From QQWI01 sp964522015 (GTDB taxonomy: Bacteria; Bacillota; Clostridia; Peptostreptococcales; Acidaminobacteraceae): a stretch of 23,682 bases of DNA. A program made the translations under genes and the position numbers. The notes below the pieces were generated by a model. That model saw only the letters and a program-made list of their open reading frames with translations, was not told the origin of the DNA and ran no database searches. Shown piece by piece: positions 7,820 to 15,258 of this stretch. Each line of letters begins with the position of its first letter. The stretch's first letter is position 1. Where the stretch lies: positions 1-23,682 of the forward strand of contig CAZFST010000045.1 of assembly GCA_964522015.1 (NCBI GenBank), read 5' to 3'.

Positions 7820-7867
7820 AATTCAAAATCCCCACCCGACATGCAAATTTGCAAGTTGAGAGGGGAT
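7820..7867 (-). terminator. Terminator at the end of the ABC-transporter operon, inside the repeat
   Basis: On the minus strand ATCCCC (complement of 7862-7867) pairs with GGGGAT (complement of 7828-7833) and is followed by TTTTGAATTTT. The loop contains the perfect palindrome TGCAAATTTGCA. It lies 39 nt after the last permease stop. Confidence 0.6.
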
Positions 7868-7905
7868 CTTTCATAGCTCTGTAGAACATTTTCTAAAACG
7901 ACTTT

Positions 7906-8718
7906 CTAATTTCCAGAGCTTGTATAATGCCTTAAGCTGTAACACCAAAACCCATAAGCCATGCAAAACATAAAGAGTCCAACAAAGGGAGTCAAGTAGA
8001 GATAATACTCAGGATATAAAACCATATCCGATTTTCGCAGAAAATACTGGGCTGGAAAATAATTCACAAAGGCAAATGGGACGATGTAGACCATGAAAAC
8101 TTGTATTGCTTTATGAAAAATACTGATAGGATACCCTGCAAATTTTCGGGTATTCCAGTAAAGCAATTCTTTTAAACTATTGGTTTCAAGCATATAGATG
8201 TTCAGAGTTGCAATAAATAAAAATATTGCCCCTTGAATAAGAACGCCACCAAGAATGCTCACTAAACAGTAAAGGACCATTCCAAAATCCCAATCAATCC
8301 CCACTTGATTGACCGACAATACAAAGAGGGTAACGCCCAGACTGCCATGACCAATGGCTGCAAACCAGTCTGCGTTCGAGAAAATCAATTGAAATAAGAT
8401 CCCGCGGGGTCTTAAAATAAAGCGATCTAATTGACCGCTTCTCACCGTTTCACCAAAATCTCGAAGGCCGGTAAAGAAGAGGATCAAAATACCATAGGTT
8501 AAGAATAAAAAGCTGAAAAGAAACAGCATTTCATACATGCTCCAACCATTGAGCTGGTCGAACTTCAACAGCGTCAAATATATGACGATGATGCCCGTTG
8601 ACTCTCTCATGAAAACTGCAAAGGATCTCAGGATGGCATCTATTTTATATTGCATCCATGATTTCATTATCGTAATCGTATAGCCCCCCATTAAATTCAA
8701 AACATCACTTTTTATCAC
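7906..8718 (-). CDS. ABC-2 type transporter permease (ABC2_membrane_6/DUF990-like)
   Basis: 270 residues with about six membrane segments. The motif ILRPRGILFQ after a charged loop (about 100-109) and the RKFAGYPISIF region (about 187-197) are typical of this permease family, which pairs with a second, similar permease and a separate ATPase (known). It should form half of the membrane channel of an exporter. Start: GTG at 8718 with a strong AAGGAGG site within the last codons of the preceding gene; the gap to that gene is 3 nt, so translation is probably coupled. It is the last gene of the operon. The exported substrate is unknown. Confidence 0.8.
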   Translation of the reverse strand: MIKSDVLNLMGGYTITIMKSWMQYKIDAILRSFAVFMRESTGIIVIYLTLLKFDQLNGWSMYEMLFLFSFLFLTYGILILFFTGLRDFGETVRSGQLDRFILRPRGILFQLIFSNADWFAAIGHGSLGVTLFVLSVNQVGIDWDFGMVLYCLVSILGGVLIQGAIFLFIATLNIYMLETNSLKELLYWNTRKFAGYPISIFHKAIQVFMVYIVPFAFVNYFPAQYFLRKSDMVLYPEYYLYLTPFVGLFMFCMAYGFWCYSLRHYTSSGN

Positions 8719-8721
8719 GGA

Positions 8722-9516
8722 TCACCCTCCTTGTACCACAAGCTTCTTCTGCCCTAAATGCCAGAGCCCATTGCCAAGGCTATAAATCAAAATGATCCAA
8801 ATCAGCTGAGTGGCGCATTTTTCAATGATTTGAATGACAGACAACTGACCAAGGTAGATCTGGATGGGCGTAAAGAAGACCGAAGAAAAAGGTGTCCATT
8901 TTAAAATGCCACCCATCCAATCCGGCATAAACCATAGGGGAATCATAACACCCGACAATATATTGATGAATACATTCTTCAGCGTCGCTAAACTCCAAAC
9001 ATTAATCAACCAAAAGGATGTCATTTGCACCACAAAACTAATGGTCCACAAGACACCGTATCCAAGAGCAGAACTTACAACAAATAAAAAGAGCATTTGC
9101 CAGCTGGCGGGTCCAGTAAGGCCAAGGGTCAAAGCGGCCACAACAAGGGCTGGTAGAAACTGAAAAATCAAGCGAAAGACAGCATTGCCCAAATTGTCCG
9201 CCAGCATTCTCCCTGGAATGCTAATTGGGAGCAATAGTTCCGTAGCAATGCTGCCATTGTAAATTTTTCTAGGAATATAGAAATCGTTGACAAAGAACAC
9301 CGCATCTAGGCCCATGGATAAGATGAAATGTGTGGTCACCATTTGCATGGTAATTCCGTCTACTTCTTGCTGATTGCTATAAAGGGCTTTATAAATCCCC
9401 CAAAAGATAAAAATGCGGACAATCGTATTGAGAATACTCATCAAATGTTCTGCTCTATAAGCACCGCAGTTTAAAAAACTCTTCTTGGCAAATGCAAAAT
9501 AGGGTTTTAATTTCAT
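8722..9516 (-). CDS. ABC-2 type transporter permease (partner of the one at 7906-8718)
   Basis: 264 residues with about six membrane segments. Features include the IPRKIYNGSIATELLLPIS loop (about 79-97), where the family carries an R-x-G-x-L-D/E-x-x-L-x-x-P pattern, and LSGVMIPLWFMPDW (about 187-200), the conserved late loop ahead of PFSSVFFTPIQIYLG. It is distantly similar to the downstream permease and probably forms a heterodimer with it. The ATG at 9516 overlaps the stop of the preceding ATPase gene (ATGA), with GAGGTGA as ribosome site inside that gene, so the two are translationally coupled. Confidence 0.8.
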   Translation of the reverse strand: MKLKPYFAFAKKSFLNCGAYRAEHLMSILNTIVRIFIFWGIYKALYSNQQEVDGITMQMVTTHFILSMGLDAVFFVNDFYIPRKIYNGSIATELLLPISIPGRMLADNLGNAVFRLIFQFLPALVVAALTLGLTGPASWQMLFLFVVSSALGYGVLWTISFVVQMTSFWLINVWSLATLKNVFINILSGVMIPLWFMPDWMGGILKWTPFSSVFFTPIQIYLGQLSVIQIIEKCATQLIWIILIYSLGNGLWHLGQKKLVVQGG

Positions 9517-10511
9517 GCAATCACCTCTTCCGTGTAGATTTTTTGAATGAGGCTTTCGATTTCAGGCTCCGTGACATTGATGTCTTTAATACTATGGTGG
9601 GTCAGTAATTGATGCATCAATTGATCTATTTTCACATGTTTGTTTTCAAAAATGAATCGCATCTTTCTGCCGTCAAGTTCCCTTAATTCCTGAATGACCA
9701 CATTTTCAATAGGTGCTATTGCCACTTTTTCCTGAAACTCAACGTCCAACTGGCGAGTCGTCCCATAGATTTCTCGAATGTTTTCTATAGAACCATCATA
9801 AACCTTACTCCCCTTGTCAATGATGATAAGTCGTTTGCAGGTTTTCACAATGTCTTGCATATCATGGGTTGTAAAGATCATGGTGATTTGCTCTTGTTCA
9901 TTTAACTCACGAATGAATTTTCGAATCATTTCTTTGCCGACAACATCCACACCAATGGTGGGTTCATCAAAGAAGACAATTTTAGGAGAATGCAGTAGGG
10001 CTGCGACTATATCGGCTCTCATTCTCTGTCCAAGGGAAAGTTGTCTCACAGGCTGATTGATGAAACCAGACATATCCAGCATCTCCGTATATTTATTTAG
10101 ATTTTGCCTATACAGGTTTTCAGGAATGCAGTAGATTGCCTTTAGGAGTTCAAAGCTGTCTATTACAGGCAAATCCCATTGGAGCTGGGACTTTTGACCA
10201 AACACCACCCCAATTTGTCCAACATAATGCCTTCTATTTTTATAGGGGTGCAACCCATTCACAACTATATTGCCTTTTTCAGGGGCTAAAATACCTGAAA
10301 GCATTTTAATGGTTGTAGATTTGCCTGCCCCATTTGGCCCAATAAACCCTACCATTTCACCCCTTTGTATGGTGAAACTCATCTCTTTTACAGCAACTTT
10401 TTTCTCAAACTTAGGTGCAATCAAATTGGCCAGCATACCTGTCACGCCCTTTTGGCGTTTACTCACTTTAAATGACTTGGCAACTTGATTGACTACTATA
10501 AGATCACTCAT
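9513..10511 (-). CDS. ABC transporter ATP-binding protein with full catalytic motifs
   Basis: 332 residues. Walker A GPNGAGKS is at 58-65, Q-loop Gln in GQKSQL at about 106, signature LSLGQ at 158-162, Walker B IVFFDEP at 178-184 and switch His216 in TTHD. All catalytic parts are present. The C-terminal 100 residues are a regulatory extension typical of ATPases serving ABC-2 permeases of this type. Its ATG overlaps the stop of the upstream ATPase gene by four bases. It should power the two downstream permeases, alone or as a heterodimer with the degenerate ATPase at 10508-11404. Confidence 0.9.
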   Translation of the reverse strand: MSDLIVVNQVAKSFKVSKRQKGVTGMLANLIAPKFEKKVAVKEMSFTIQRGEMVGFIGPNGAGKSTTIKMLSGILAPEKGNIVVNGLHPYKNRRHYVGQIGVVFGQKSQLQWDLPVIDSFELLKAIYCIPENLYRQNLNKYTEMLDMSGFINQPVRQLSLGQRMRADIVAALLHSPKIVFFDEPTIGVDVVGKEMIRKFIRELNEQEQITMIFTTHDMQDIVKTCKRLIIIDKGSKVYDGSIENIREIYGTTRQLDVEFQEKVAIAPIENVVIQELRELDGRKMRFIFENKHVKIDQLMHQLLTHHSIKDINVTEPEIESLIQKIYTEEVIA

Positions 10512-11404
10512 GCTTTCGTGTCTCCCTTCAAAAATAAAATCACCTCAGCCAATTCAGATTTCTTGATGCTCACATCTGAAAATGTGCATTGTTTTAAAAG
10601 ACTTCTTAAAACTTCTATAGAAGTCATATGATTGGAATTATAGACCAGGGTGAGTTGATCTTGAAATAAACTATATTTTTCAAATGGTAGATCTTCCAAA
10701 TCCGGCATCTTATCCAGAAGGTGAAGTTTCATTTTTTCCATGGGGGCGTATTTCTTCATTAAGACATTCACATCACCATAGTAAAGGACTTCCCCCTTGT
10801 CCAGTAAAATCAGTCGTTGACACAAATGAACGATTTCGTCCAAGTTATAAGAGGAAACCACAAGGGTCATGCCTTGCTCCTGTCTTTCCTTGAGAAGGGC
10901 TCTCAAAGCCCCCTTGGCCACTTCGTCTAAATGGTCAATGGGCTCATCCAGAATCAATAACTTCGGCCTGTGTATCAGTGCCGAAGCCAGTTCTACCCGC
11001 CTTTTCTGGCCGATGGACAAGGATTTTACTTGTAAATGATCCACCTCAAGAAAATTGAATCGCTTTGCCAAATCTGTATAATCAGCAATAAATGAGTCCC
11101 CTTCCAACTGATAGACTATTTTCAACTGTTCGAAGTTTTCTCTTATGGAAAGCTCTTGAACCAAACCGGTGCGACCTGGGAACAGAACCCCTATGGACTG
11201 CCCCAGTTGCCTCCTGTTATGAATGGGGTTCCCTTGTAGGGTATGAACAATTCCCTTTTCAGGCATGAGCAGCCCACAAATCAACTTCAAAAAAGTTGTT
11301 TTTCCAGCCCCCTGTCCACCTAACAAACCCACCGCCATCCCCCTTGGAATGTGCAAATGAACATCTTTCAATATAAATTTATCCACATGATCAAAACCAA
11401 TCAT
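10508..11404 (-). CDS. ABC transporter ATP-binding protein with a degenerate active site
   Basis: 298 residues from the ATG at 11404, which gives the normal family start (MIGFDHVDKFILKDV) and has AAGGA just upstream. A TTG at 11461 would add 19 residues without a ribosome site. Walker A GGQGAGKT (29-36), signature LSIGQ (129-133) and Walker B LLILDEP (149-155) are intact. The Q-loop reads FPGRTG where the partner ATPase has FGQKSQ, and the switch position reads SSYN, so the catalytic His is Tyr186. In known asymmetric ABC systems such a subunit binds ATP but hydrolyses it poorly. With the second ATPase and two permeases it probably builds an asymmetric exporter. Confidence 0.85.
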   Translation of the reverse strand: MIGFDHVDKFILKDVHLHIPRGMAVGLLGGQGAGKTTFLKLICGLLMPEKGIVHTLQGNPIHNRRQLGQSIGVLFPGRTGLVQELSIRENFEQLKIVYQLEGDSFIADYTDLAKRFNFLEVDHLQVKSLSIGQKRRVELASALIHRPKLLILDEPIDHLDEVAKGALRALLKERQEQGMTLVVSSYNLDEIVHLCQRLILLDKGEVLYYGDVNVLMKKYAPMEKMKLHLLDKMPDLEDLPFEKYSLFQDQLTLVYNSNHMTSIEVLRSLLKQCTFSDVSIKKSELAEVILFLKGDTKA

Positions 11405-11481
11405 TTTATCCTTCACTCCAGTCTCTATATAAAAATAACCCATTGCAGCATCTACATACAAGGGGTTGGGATGAACATGAG

Positions 11482-12204
11482 TTATTCAGGGATGAAAATA
11501 CCTACACAGAAGAAATGCCCCTCTTCGTAAAAATCAATGAGTCCGTTATTGGCGTTGACAATTTCTTTAACCTGTAAAAGGCCTATGCCGTGGACCCCTG
11601 GATTGGCTTTGGTCGACTTGAGTTCAGGATTGCTTAGCAAGACAGATTCATGAACTTTATTTTTTATACAGATGGTTTCATACCCCTTGCATTTAACAAT
11701 GGTAATGACCATTTCTGGGGACACCAGCCCAAGGTTGGCTTCAATGGCATTGTCTAATAAATTCGACAGCATTGCTGAAAAATCAATGTGTTTCAGCTTT
11801 GAAAAGGTCAAATTCTCAATTTCAGCCTTAATGGAAATGCCTTTCTCACGGGCATAGGAAAGTTTTTCATTTAAAATATGGTTCATAAGCAAATTGCCGG
11901 TTTCAACGTAACTATGCATTTTATTTAATTTACCTAAAATCGCCGAAGAATACGTTTTTGCAGATTCAACGTCTTGTGCATTCAAATATGATGCAATGAC
12001 CATTAAATGATTTTTCATGTCGTGTTTGAGTTGACGGGCGCATTGATGGAGCTCATGAATTTCAACATCTTGTCTTTCTGCCAGTTCAAGCTTTTCCTGC
12101 TGAATTCTAAGCTGGTAGGCCATTTCAAGTCTTTCTGCTTGAGCCGACATGTACTTCTTTTCAAGCTCCTGGTAGTTCTCTTGTAAAAGTCGATGCCGTC
12201 TCAT
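11482..12204 (-). CDS. Cytoplasmic GHKL sensor histidine kinase (AgrC-like core)
   Basis: 240 residues from the ATG at 12204, which overlaps the regulator's stop by four bases (ATGA); a longer frame to 12273 lies inside the regulator gene. Residues 5-55 form a Gln/Glu-rich coiled coil. The phospho-accepting His61 is in KHDMKNH, the N box NLLDNAIEA is at 148-156 and the G box GVHGIGL at 203-209. There is no membrane segment or sensor domain, unlike AgrC-type kinases with six or seven helices. It may therefore read an internal cue or be coupled to the transporter through the coiled coil. It should phosphorylate the LytTR regulator encoded just upstream. The gene lies between the regulator and the ATPases of one operon. 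Confidence 0.85.
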   Translation of the reverse strand: MRRHRLLQENYQELEKKYMSAQAERLEMAYQLRIQQEKLELAERQDVEIHELHQCARQLKHDMKNHLMVIASYLNAQDVESAKTYSSAILGKLNKMHSYVETGNLLMNHILNEKLSYAREKGISIKAEIENLTFSKLKHIDFSAMLSNLLDNAIEANLGLVSPEMVITIVKCKGYETICIKNKVHESVLLSNPELKSTKANPGVHGIGLLQVKEIVNANNGLIDFYEEGHFFCVGIFIPE

Positions 12205-12890
12205 GATCGCATATACCTCATTAACTGATTTTTTGCCGCTACCATATAATTCTTGCCGACTGGTATAACACACCCATCCAACAAATTTACTTGCGAGGCA
12301 CTGAGTATTTTAACTGCCTCTTGATTGACTAAAAATCCTTTATGGACTCTAATGAAGCCAGACGACTCAAGGGCATTCTGCACCGCAGCCAGGGTGCTTC
12401 TGAAGCGATAAGGGTCACCTTTTGTAAAAATTTTTATGTAATTCCCTTCTGACTCAAAGTACTTAATATCTGTTAGCTTTAGACAAATAAGTTGTCCGTC
12501 AGCTTGAAAGTTAAAATGCTTTTGCTGGCTTTTAAATTCAGCCTCGCAATCCATTAGGATTTTCTCGATTTCCTCATTGAAATAATTTTTTCTCACAAAA
12601 CCGAATGGATGAAACTGAAAACTGTCGTAAACCAGTTCGTCGTGACTCGTCACGAATATCAAATAGGGACGTTTCTCATGATCTTTGAGGACCCGAGCCA
12701 CTTCCAGCCCAGTTATTTCGGGCATATCAATGTCTAAAAAGAGGGCGTCACAACCAACCTCATCAATAGCCTTCAACAAGGAGTTTCCAAACACAAAGCC
12801 TTCAACACTACAATGTGGACACCGGTCTTTGATCTGTTTCACTATATGGGTCATGATTTGTAGCTCGTCATCGCAAACGAAAATTTTCAT
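12201..12890 (-). CDS. LytTR-family response regulator
   Basis: 229 residues. The receiver domain spans about 1-120: acidic pocket CDDE (6-9), phospho-acceptor Asp53 in FLDIDMPE, VTSHDE as the Thr/Ser switch region, and the conserved Lys in VRKNYF near 100. A LytTR DNA-binding domain spans about 130-229 (YFESEGNYIKI, then FIRVHKGFLVN). LytTR proteins bind pairs of 9-bp direct repeats upstream of their targets (known); I could not identify such repeats here. The ATG at 12890 follows AAAGGTG. It heads a six-gene operon with the kinase and the ABC exporter, so it probably controls that exporter. The likely promoter is a TATAAT at 12938-12943. Confidence 0.9.
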   Translation of the reverse strand: MKIFVCDDELQIMTHIVKQIKDRCPHCSVEGFVFGNSLLKAIDEVGCDALFLDIDMPEITGLEVARVLKDHEKRPYLIFVTSHDELVYDSFQFHPFGFVRKNYFNEEIEKILMDCEAEFKSQQKHFNFQADGQLICLKLTDIKYFESEGNYIKIFTKGDPYRFRSTLAAVQNALESSGFIRVHKGFLVNQEAVKILSASQVNLLDGCVIPVGKNYMVAAKNQLMRYMRS

Positions 12891-12937
12891 ATAGACACCT
12901 TTGATTTTTTTGGATTATTTATTGAACGAATCCCTTC

Positions 12938-12943
12938 ATTATA
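12938..12943 (-). promoter_or_regulatory. Possible -10 box for the regulator-exporter operon
   Basis: A perfect TATAAT on the minus strand about 48 nt upstream of the regulator ATG. No good -35 box is seen at 16-18 bases, which would fit activator-dependent control. Confidence 0.4.
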
Positions 12944-13068
12944 AAAGAAATTGGAAGAAGAATCTATGTTGTTTGTGCAAATAGTTTTATAGAAACAATT
13001 AGTACATCGGTAGCATGTACCGTAAGCGCTATCACTTGCTTTATCTATTAAAGTAGAAACCAAAGGGC

Positions 13069-13134
13069 ACCTCTCAACTAGCATAATTGCAAGTTGGGAG
13101 GCATTTCTGATTTTCTCTTAGCAACCAGCTTCAA
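13069..13134 (-). repeat. Dispersed repeat, copy G (hairpin joined to the left arm)
   Basis: The hairpin CCTCTCAACT (13070-13079) / AGTTGGGAGG (13092-13101) pairs over 10 bp with one G-T. It is followed by GATTTTCTCTTAGCAACCAGCTTCAA as in copies A-D, without the middle region. The arm and hairpin encode the last residues of the broken S41 peptidase gene. Confidence 0.8.
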
Positions 13135-14290
13135 TAACCAATCATATGCATCATCTCTGCCTTCATCTATTGAGGACATAGATAGAGGTATGTTTACCTG
13201 AGGATCAATGCCATGTCCTTCTAGTAAAATATTGTTATGATCATAATAGAGCTCATTAGACAGAGCGTATGAAAAATCACTAGGTAAGGAACGCTTTAAC
13301 GCATCCGAATAGAAACCAGCGGTCTTCTCGCCAACAATGGTGAGCTTATTATTAGGATTAGCGGCCATAGCTTGTAAAAAGGTTTCTGCAGCACTTATTG
13401 TATAACCACTTGTCAAAGCAATCACTTCACCGCTAAAGAAAATAGGCTGCAATACACAAAGAAGTTTCATCAAAACCGCCACCATTAAACCTTAGTTCCA
13501 ATGCAATTTTTTTTATTCCCCCCGCATTAAACTCTTGAATAATCCGGTCCATACTTTCCCGAGTTGACTTTGACTTATCTAGGGATTCAGTTCCCATTCC
13601 ATGAATGACAATGACGCCAATATCATCTGAAAGATAACCGTATCGAATTGGACAATCCTCTAACTTTTTATAACCCTTAATGTATTTCTCTATAATAACT
13701 TGAGATACTAAATCCAACTTACTGTTATCTGTAATCCAATCAGGCATATAATCCAGGGGACAATACGTTTCATCCTTCCAACTAACACGGACATGTCCGT
13801 CTTGTAAACCTGCAACCAGTTTCTTCATTACCTCATAAAGCGCTTCGTCGCTGGTTTTATTGTCTATTAAGGGCTTAAGTTCTTGATAGGTTGCAGTTAA
13901 ATCAACGCCATAGTGCTTTTGAAAACCATAGTTTTCATTCAACATCTCATAAAACATTTGAAACTTTTCAGACTGCATCCCCTTCTCAACTTCTTTTCTT
14001 TTGCTAAAATCTTCGTTAGTAATCCGGCGAGCAGTATATGAGTTTTGTGCAGATGAATCAATAATTTCTAATGTATCAGCCTTTAGTCTTAATTCAAGTT
14101 TTCCGAGCCCTGAAATCAGTGTATTACCAAGAATAAACCCACCATATTCTTTCTCTTTGTAGTAATAGGACTCAGTAATTTCATATGTAGTCACTTTTCC
14201 AAATCTAATCTCGAAGAGAAGGCCATTGCCCTCCATTTGCCATATACCAGCATAGTGGAAACCATCCAGCATTTCTTTCATTGTTTGCAT
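13078..14290 (-). pseudogene. S41-family (CtpA/tricorn-like) peptidase gene, broken by frameshift and deletion
   Basis: Two overlapping frames make up one gene. The upstream frame (13433-14290, ATG with GAGGT upstream) carries the N-terminal beta domain (GIWQMEGNG), the helical part and the start of the protease core, IALELRFNGGGFDET, then stops. The downstream frame (13078-13485) resumes with GEVIALTSGYTISAAETFL, holding the likely catalytic Ser in TISAAE and the Lys in GEKTAG. The frames differ by one base, and the roughly 20-40 residues usual between them are missing, so both a deletion and a frameshift occurred. No signal peptide is present although relatives are secreted. The C-terminal tail KLVAKRKSEMPPNLQLC is encoded by repeat copy G. 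A repeat-like sequence (GCTACTTCCGATATAG, about 14314-14329) lies just upstream. Confidence 0.8.
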
Positions 14291-14462
14291 GTTAGACCTC
14301 AGCATTCTTTAGGCTACTTCCGATATAGTATACCTGATATGATATAATCGAATAAAACAAGTTAGCAAGTAGCCCTGTCGTTGAAATTCCAGGCTCGCAA
14401 GCAATGCTTTCTTAATAAGTCAGCCTATTTTTAGTATAGTCATAAGCGGAGGACATAAACAT

Positions 14463-14936
14463 ATGGATTTTGGCACACAAATTAGAAGTCTAAGAAAAGA
14501 ACAAAATTTGACCCAAGAACAGTTTGCAGAAAAGCTAAGCATTACAAGACAGGCTGTGTCAAACTGGGAAAACAACAGAAATTTACCCGACATCGAAATG
14601 TTAATCCAAATGTCGACTGTGTTTTGTGTCACTCTAGACCAATTAATCTTAGGAGGCACGGAAATGAACAACATGACAGAAAAACTCATTGAGGATGGTA
14701 GCGAGGCCCGTCGCACTAAAATGTACTTCGTATCAATATGTATAGGCGGTGCTCTAATGGCACTTGGCCTAATCAGCTTTATCATTAAAGCCATGTCAGT
14801 GGAGTATGTTGATGCAAATGGCATCCTTCACGAAAATTTCTTCTTAATACTTGCAGGCTACATGTTACTCTTTAGTGGTGCAATCATCATCCTTAGTACG
14901 GGTATCCGCTATCTCGCTAACCGGCATTCAAAATAG
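14463..14936 (+). CDS. XRE-family regulator with a C-terminal DUF3955 membrane domain
   Basis: 157 residues. The helix-turn-helix spans about 6-60 (LTQEQFAEKLSITRQAVSNWE), the XRE type in which the recognition helix follows SITRQAVS. Residues 87-109 and 126-150 are two membrane helices, separated by VEYVDANGILHENFF, the signature stretch of DUF3955. The protein should be a membrane-tethered DNA-binding regulator; its targets are unknown, though the divergent peptidase gene and the downstream nuclease gene are candidates. Start: ATG at 14463 with GGAGG 8 nt upstream. A possible promoter (TTAATA, 17 bases, TATAGT at 14435-14440) would give a leader of only about 15 nt. Confidence 0.85.
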   Translation: MDFGTQIRSLRKEQNLTQEQFAEKLSITRQAVSNWENNRNLPDIEMLIQMSTVFCVTLDQLILGGTEMNNMTEKLIEDGSEARRTKMYFVSICIGGALMALGLISFIIKAMSVEYVDANGILHENFFLILAGYMLLFSGAIIILSTGIRYLANRHSK

Positions 14937-15041
14937 TAGATCACTCAAGTTGGGCATAGCCACTTTACTAATTGTACTTTCAAGCGATAAGGGTTTTACT
15001 TAAAAAAGACCCAAAATAATACCTGAACAAACCAAAAACCT

Positions 15042-15090
15042 AAAAAAGAGCGTCGCGATTATTTTTTTAATCGCGACGCTTACTTTTTTG
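15042..15090. terminator. Strong bidirectional terminator
   Basis: A perfect 13-bp stem (15049-15061 with 15068-15080, AGCGTCGCGATTA) has a loop of six T. It is flanked by AAAAAA on the left and a TACTTTTTT run on the right, so it can stop transcription from both sides. It ends the XRE gene unit. The rest of the 14937-15190 gap shows nothing further. Confidence 0.9.
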
Positions 15091-15195
15091 GTCCATTAAT
15101 AATCATGGAACTATTGAGTGAATACAATCATCAAGGTTAGTGCTTCAGCATATAATGTTCCAATATTCTTTATTTAAGGTCTCTACCTTTTCTCA

Positions 15196-15204
15196 TGCTA
15201 TAAT
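15196..15204 (+). promoter_or_regulatory. Extended -10 promoter of the nuclease gene
   Basis: TGCTATAAT is an ideal extended -10 element. No good -35 is seen, as is common with extended -10 promoters. Predicted start about 15211, giving a leader of about 48 nt. Confidence 0.6.
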
Positions 15205-15258
15205 ATGTTGAAATTTTCACCATGTGAGTCTACAACTTTACTATTTCAAGGGGGCTTT

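Larger units (their letters stand above)
7760..7876 (-). repeat. Dispersed repeat, terminator-promoter half only
   Basis: It matches 2370-2486 of copy A almost base for base at its promoter end (TTCTATATTCTAACATTTTA), followed by the TGAAAATTCAA stretch and the hairpin. The arm and core part is absent. It separates the ABC-transporter operon (stop at 7906) from the flavoprotein gene. Confidence 0.85.

Noticed and set aside
10684..10893. Plus-strand frame inside the ATPase genes
   Set aside because: Shadow of an ABC ATPase with clear motifs.
12685..12894. Plus-strand frame opposite the response regulator
   Set aside because: Shadow of a clear coding gene on the other strand, with no start signal.
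14420..14824. Minus-strand frame opposite the XRE regulator
   Set aside because: The XRE/DUF3955 protein on the plus strand is unmistakable; this is its antisense shadow.
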